A stretch of 64,000 bases of DNA from Raffaelea ambrosiae (Eukaryota > Ascomycota > Sordariomycetes > Ophiostomatales > Ophiostomataceae), in assembly GCA_002778195.1 (NCBI GenBank), contig PCDI01000019.1, positions 186,001 to 250,000 on the forward strand. The letters run 5' to 3'. Made by a program: the position numbers and the translations under genes. The notes beneath the pieces are model-generated. The model was not told the DNA's origin. It worked only from the letters and a program-made list of their open reading frames with translations, and did not search any database. Of this stretch, positions 60,323-64,000 are shown piece by piece. Positions within the stretch are counted from its first letter, which is position 1; the number at the start of each line of letters is the position of its first letter.

Positions 60323-62089
60323 ATGCGCCCGGTCAGCACTTCCACGATGACGAGATTTTGTTACATCTGCCCAACCAGCCCAAACATCATGACATCGGAC
60401 AACACCACGCTCTTTGTGAACGGCCGCATCTTCCAGCCGAAAGCCGGCACGAGCAACAAGGAGGCGACGTTTCACAACTGCATGCTGGTCCGCGATGGCC
60501 TCATTGAGCATGTCGGCGCCGAAACAGACGCGGCCATTGTGGCTGTTGCCAAACAGACCAAACTGGTCCACGATCTGGGCGGCCGGACGGTCCTGCCGGG
60601 CTTTGTCGACGGACACATGCACTTTCTGATGCTGGGCCAGTCGCTGCAGAAGGTCGGGCTGGAGCACTGCAAGTCGCTGGAGGACATCCGCGCCGCCATC
60701 ACGGAGTATGCGGAAGCCCACCCGGACGTGCCGCGCATCATGTGCCGCAGCTACATGCACTCCATGACACCGGGCGGCGTGTCTGCTGCCATGCTCGACG
60801 ACCTCGACGCACCGCGCCACCGGCCCATCTTCATCGACGCCAAGGACCTGCACTCGACGTGGTGCAGCACGGCCGCCCTCAGCGAGATGGGCCTGCTGGC
60901 CGGCCAGGCCAACGAGGGCAAGACGATCGACGGCGGGACGATTGTCCGGGACGACGCAGGGAGCCCGACAGGCCTGCTGAGCGAGGCCGTCGTCTTCGAT
61001 TTTGTGTGGCCGCACCTGGCGACCGTGGCAACGGTCGAGGAGCGCGCACAGTCTGTGCGCGCGGCCGTCGAGGCCTACATTGCGGCGGGCTACACGGGCG
61101 TGGTCGAAATGGCGCTGGACGAGGGCGCCCTCGAGGCCATTTTGTTTTATCTCCAGAGCGTCAACGGCCAGATCCCGCTGCGCATGGCGGCCTACTGGCT
61201 GATCAAGCCGCGCGCGACCGAGGCGGAGCGTCTCGCCCAGGTAGACCGGGCCGTGGAGCTGAGCAGGCAGTACGACGGACATTCCATCTACGGCAACAAG
61301 CTGCGGATCATCGGCATCAAGCTGGTCTGTGACGGCATCATCGACGCTTGTACGGCCTTTCTGTCGGAGCCGTACGGCGGCGACAAGACGCTGGTGGACC
61401 CCATCTGGGCGGCCGAGCAGCTGCAGCCCGTGGTGCAGCACGCGGCGGCCGGTGGGCTGCAGTTGGCTCTGCACGCCATCGGCGACGGCACCATTGCCAT
61501 GGCCATTGACGTGATTGAGGCGGTTTGGAAGAAGAAGAACACAGAGCGACCCGAGGGAGGAGCAGTCACCTTTCGGCCCCGCATCGAGCACATTGAGCTG
61601 TCGTCGCCCGCGTCGGCAGCGCGTCTGGGCAAGCTCGGCATCACGGCGAGCGTCCAGCCGGTCCACGCCGACCCGGCCATCTTGCGGGCATGGCCGCGGC
61701 TGCTGGGCGAGCACCGTTGCGGCCGCGCGTTTGCGTACCGCGAGTTTGCCGACGGCGGCGCGCCGCTGGCCCTGGGCACGGACTCGCCGACCGCGCCGCA
61801 CCTGCCGCTGGCCAATGCGTACGTGGCGACGACGCGGCGGTCGGCACGCGAGTCAGACCTGGAAACGACGTTCAACCCGCACTTTGCGCTGAACCTGTGC
61901 GAGGCGCTGACGGCGTACTCGGAAGGGGCGGCGTACTCGTGTGGTGCCGAGACCTGGGCAGGCCGGCTGGAGGCGGGCAAGGCGGCGGATTTTGTCGTGG
62001 TGGACATGGACTGGGACGCGTCGAAGCTGCTGTCGGCGCAGGTAAAGGAGACGTGGTTTGAAGGACAGCAGGTGTACGAGTCGAAGTAG
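60323..62089 (+). CDS. Amidohydrolase (amidohydrolase-3/YtcJ family)
   Basis: Single exon, 588 residues from the first ATG; the third Met (60389, MTSDNTTLFVNGRIF) matches where homologues begin, so the first 22 residues may not be made. Metal-dependent amidohydrolase: HxH motif DGHMHFLMLGQSL with His98 and His100, IDAKDLHSTWCSTAAL, KLVCDGIIDACTAFLSEPY, LALHAIGDGTIAMAIDVIE, RPRIEHIELSSP, SVQPVHADPAI, and LGTDSPTAPHLPLANAYVA with a C-terminal Asp ligand. The barrel and the final beta-sandwich (AGKAADFVVVDMDWD) are complete. Such enzymes hydrolyse amide or cyclic amide bonds; the substrate is unknown. It is followed by 15 consecutive G residues. Confidence 0.85.
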   Translation: MRPVSTSTMTRFCYICPTSPNIMTSDNTTLFVNGRIFQPKAGTSNKEATFHNCMLVRDGLIEHVGAETDAAIVAVAKQTKLVHDLGGRTVLPGFVDGHMHFLMLGQSLQKVGLEHCKSLEDIRAAITEYAEAHPDVPRIMCRSYMHSMTPGGVSAAMLDDLDAPRHRPIFIDAKDLHSTWCSTAALSEMGLLAGQANEGKTIDGGTIVRDDAGSPTGLLSEAVVFDFVWPHLATVATVEERAQSVRAAVEAYIAAGYTGVVEMALDEGALEAILFYLQSVNGQIPLRMAAYWLIKPRATEAERLAQVDRAVELSRQYDGHSIYGNKLRIIGIKLVCDGIIDACTAFLSEPYGGDKTLVDPIWAAEQLQPVVQHAAAGGLQLALHAIGDGTIAMAIDVIEAVWKKKNTERPEGGAVTFRPRIEHIELSSPASAARLGKLGITASVQPVHADPAILRAWPRLLGEHRCGRAFAYREFADGGAPLALGTDSPTAPHLPLANAYVATTRRSARESDLETTFNPHFALNLCEALTAYSEGAAYSCGAETWAGRLEAGKAADFVVVDMDWDASKLLSAQVKETWFEGQQVYESK

Positions 62090-62469
62090 GGGGGGGGGGG
62101 GGGGAGGGGTTCGAAACAAGACTGTGGAACAAGGAGCGAATAAAAGTGGCAAGCTTGAGAGTTGGGCAAAGCATGCGAGAGGACAGAGACGAGAAGGGGA
62201 TATGTCGGTTTAAAATGACGGAGCGGACGGAAGGAGGGCAAAAGGAAGCTGGCGTTGTGCTTCACGGCATATGGGGGTGGTTTGGTTGCCAATAGTACGT
62301 TGTGAACATTTTGTATGTCTTGCATATTGTGGCGCTCTCAAAACAAAAAAAGCGGAAGTTGGGGATATCGAAAGATTGACCACAAAGGAGTCCGGGAGGA
62401 AATGGAAGGCAGCTGTTGTCGTTTCTCGTGATCAATCTGGCCTTCGTACAGTTCCGCAGCCGCATGGAC
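62090..62469. other. Intergenic, with a long G homopolymer
   Basis: About 15 G and then AGGGG directly after the amidohydrolase stop, then unique sequence with no gene. Confidence 0.5.
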
Positions 62470-63058
62470 ATACCCGCCACGCACCTACCGGGGGCCCGAC
62501 ATGGTCGTGGGCCAGCGTCGACGGCGAGGTGGAGGTGCTGGCCACCAGCGTGAACTGGTCCAAGTGGATATCCGTCGTGACTGTTCTGCGGTGCGGGAGG
62601 GACCTGACGATGCCTGTGGACCAGACGGACACCGGAGCCTCTACGCTGGAGCTGTCCGGGTGGCTGATGACCATGACCCTCAGCCAGGAGGTCGCGAATC
62701 TGCCCGCGGACAGCAAGCGCACCCAGGTCTTTGCTACCGGCCAGCGTCTTCGCCCCCCTCGAAAGCTTTGAACGGGATGCCGGGTTCATCCCGGCGTCTT
62801 CAGGGGCGCATGCTGTCAGACTGCCCGTTGTCGTCGGCCAGTTTTCGACGCGGGTGGTCGTGAAGCTGCTGTTGCTGTGTCCGACGGGCGCGAGACGGGG
62901 CTGTTACTACCGCATCGGCATGATACGCCGGCCGCTGAAAGATCCAGGGATCGACCCATGAACAAGACTCGCCTGAGCTGGCGCGCGTCCAGAACGGGTC
63001 GTGGCTCGAGCACGCGTCGACGGACGGACAGAGGCGGTACACGATGGTGATCGTGTAG
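62470..63058 (+). pseudogene. 5'-truncated HET-domain gene (heterokaryon-incompatibility type)
   Basis: The fragment begins near GPTWSWASVDGEVEV, the usual motif that ends the N-terminal part of fungal HET proteins, and continues with TLELSGWLMTMTLSQEV. A frame change near 62745 leads to VFAPLESFERDAGFIPA, LPVVVGQFSTRVVVKLLLL and YYRIGMIRRP. Another near 62950 leads to a C-terminus ending RYTMVIV. The HET domain itself, the start and any upstream exons are absent. It looks like a remnant of a self/non-self recognition gene, with at least two frame changes. Confidence 0.6.
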
Positions 63059-64000
63059 TCTGGGACGTTTCTTCCCATTAAAAGAGCCGTGCTATCCACG
63101 CACGTGCATGACAGGTAAGACGGCCCTCCCCAAACAAAATTGGACACGATGAAATATACGAACCGACAAACAAAAAGCAAGCAAACAGCCAAACAATACT
63201 TTCAAAACGCAGGCATTGGTGGCTTTTCAATCTAGTGGGGTAGTTAACTACTTTGTAGCTTGTATACTATGGCGCTCAGCGCGCTAAAAAACAGTGGACG
63301 TCAAGGGATGTCGCAATTCTGCATGCAAAACTAGGGAGGATGTCAGGCAGTTTTTTTTTTTTGTCGGTGCAAAAATCAATGTTAGCTTTGCTCAAATTGT
63401 AAACGCTTTCCTGGGGTTCAGAACCCTTTTGTCAGAGTCATGAACTTCGCTTGTTTTGCCTCGTCTTTGAGCTGTCTCTCTTCACGGCACCTCTCCCTCT
63501 GGCGGGCAACGGCTTCGGTCTAGGCCTCGTCCAGGTCCCCTGCCAGACCCGTTTGGCCTGGCACTATTAGGGGTTCCTACTTGGTATGGCCAGTTTCTGA
63601 CGTCACACACTGTGCAGTTTGCTGGACAATAGGCAGTGGTCAAACTGGGGACAAATGTCCACCACCACAGTCAGATACTCGGATACTTTCGTGGTTTGAA
63701 ATCCCAGTGATCGGCGGTCCCTATTCCAAGAAACCGCGTGCAGCGCCAGTTGCACAGACCAGATAGCGTTGCGCAATTCTAACCAATGCCAGGATGGAAA
63801 CTTGGCCATGATCACCCCTCCAGTTACCACTGCTGTGGGGTCCCCTGGTATTACCGCTGCCTGGCGTCCAGTCGAGACGCAGTCGAGACATACTCGTACT
63901 CGTACGTAGTGGCCAGGAAGACAGCCATTCTCCAGAGTTCTCCAAAATTCTCCAGAAAAGAAGTTGATGGTCCACTTGGCCCGATGATGTCAGATACCAT
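63059..64000. other. Unannotated end of the window
   Basis: A T-run near 63350-63362, a GC-palindromic GCGCTCAGCGCGC near 63270-63285, and short repeats TTCTCCAGAGTTCTCC and TTCTCCAGAA near 63930-63957. Only short frames occur, with no recognisable gene. It may be an AT-mixed repeat relic. Confidence 0.4.

Noticed and set aside
60200..61801. 533-codon open frame on the minus strand opposite the amidohydrolase
   Set aside because: It mirrors the codon pattern of the sense gene, is rich in Arg/His/Gly/Gln and has no recognisable domain; a shadow of the real gene.

Overview
The window is nuclear DNA of a filamentous ascomycete, most likely a Sordariomycete; I cannot fix the order. The evidence is short introns (about 48-152 nt) with GTAAGT/GTATGT-type donors, CTAAC/CTGAC branch sites and CAG/TAG acceptors, moderately GC-rich coding exons, long CT-rich leaders, and the gene families themselves (HET, fungal F-box, CE15, Vta1, fungal-type Rpd3). 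There are no operons, tRNA or rRNA genes, CRISPR arrays or intact transposons. One N lies at 17457 and a 20-N gap at 25504-25523.

Layout. 0.6-10 kb: an APH-family kinase-like gene, a two-exon small-protein gene, an unrecognised membrane protein, a possible orphan gene with tandem microexons, and a CHORD-like zinc-binding protein. 10-16 kb: an aldo/keto reductase, a zinc-free MDR oxidoreductase and a Pro-rich orphan. 17-20 kb: a tandemly duplicated microgene beside the single N, then an F-box protein. 21.8-31 kb: a secreted CE15-like esterase, a ZIP zinc transporter, a NADAR protein, a decayed fungal orphan gene and an 810-residue conserved fungal protein. 31-42.4 kb, the densest and most conserved part: diaminopropionate ammonia-lyase, a small secreted protein, exosome subunit Rrp41/Ski6, protein disulfide isomerase, Vta1, a basic/acidic orphan and a zinc alcohol dehydrogenase. 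43-56.7 kb: a decayed gene, a MetE-like methyltransferase, a trans-aconitate methyltransferase-like protein, Rpd3 and Rpn11 head to head, and a Ser/Asp-rich orphan. 57-64 kb: a broken integral-membrane gene, an amidohydrolase and a broken HET-domain gene.

Housekeeping genes (RNA exosome, PDI, ESCRT/Vta1, proteasome lid, histone deacetylase) interleave with accessory genes. No metabolic gene cluster is evident. The accessory parts carry several decayed genes. In two of them the stop codon is of the kind expected from CpA-to-TpA mutation (RIP-like), which fits gradual loss of accessory genes. Exon boundaries were inferred by eye from frame continuity and splice consensus. They are strong for the conserved proteins and weak for the orphans.
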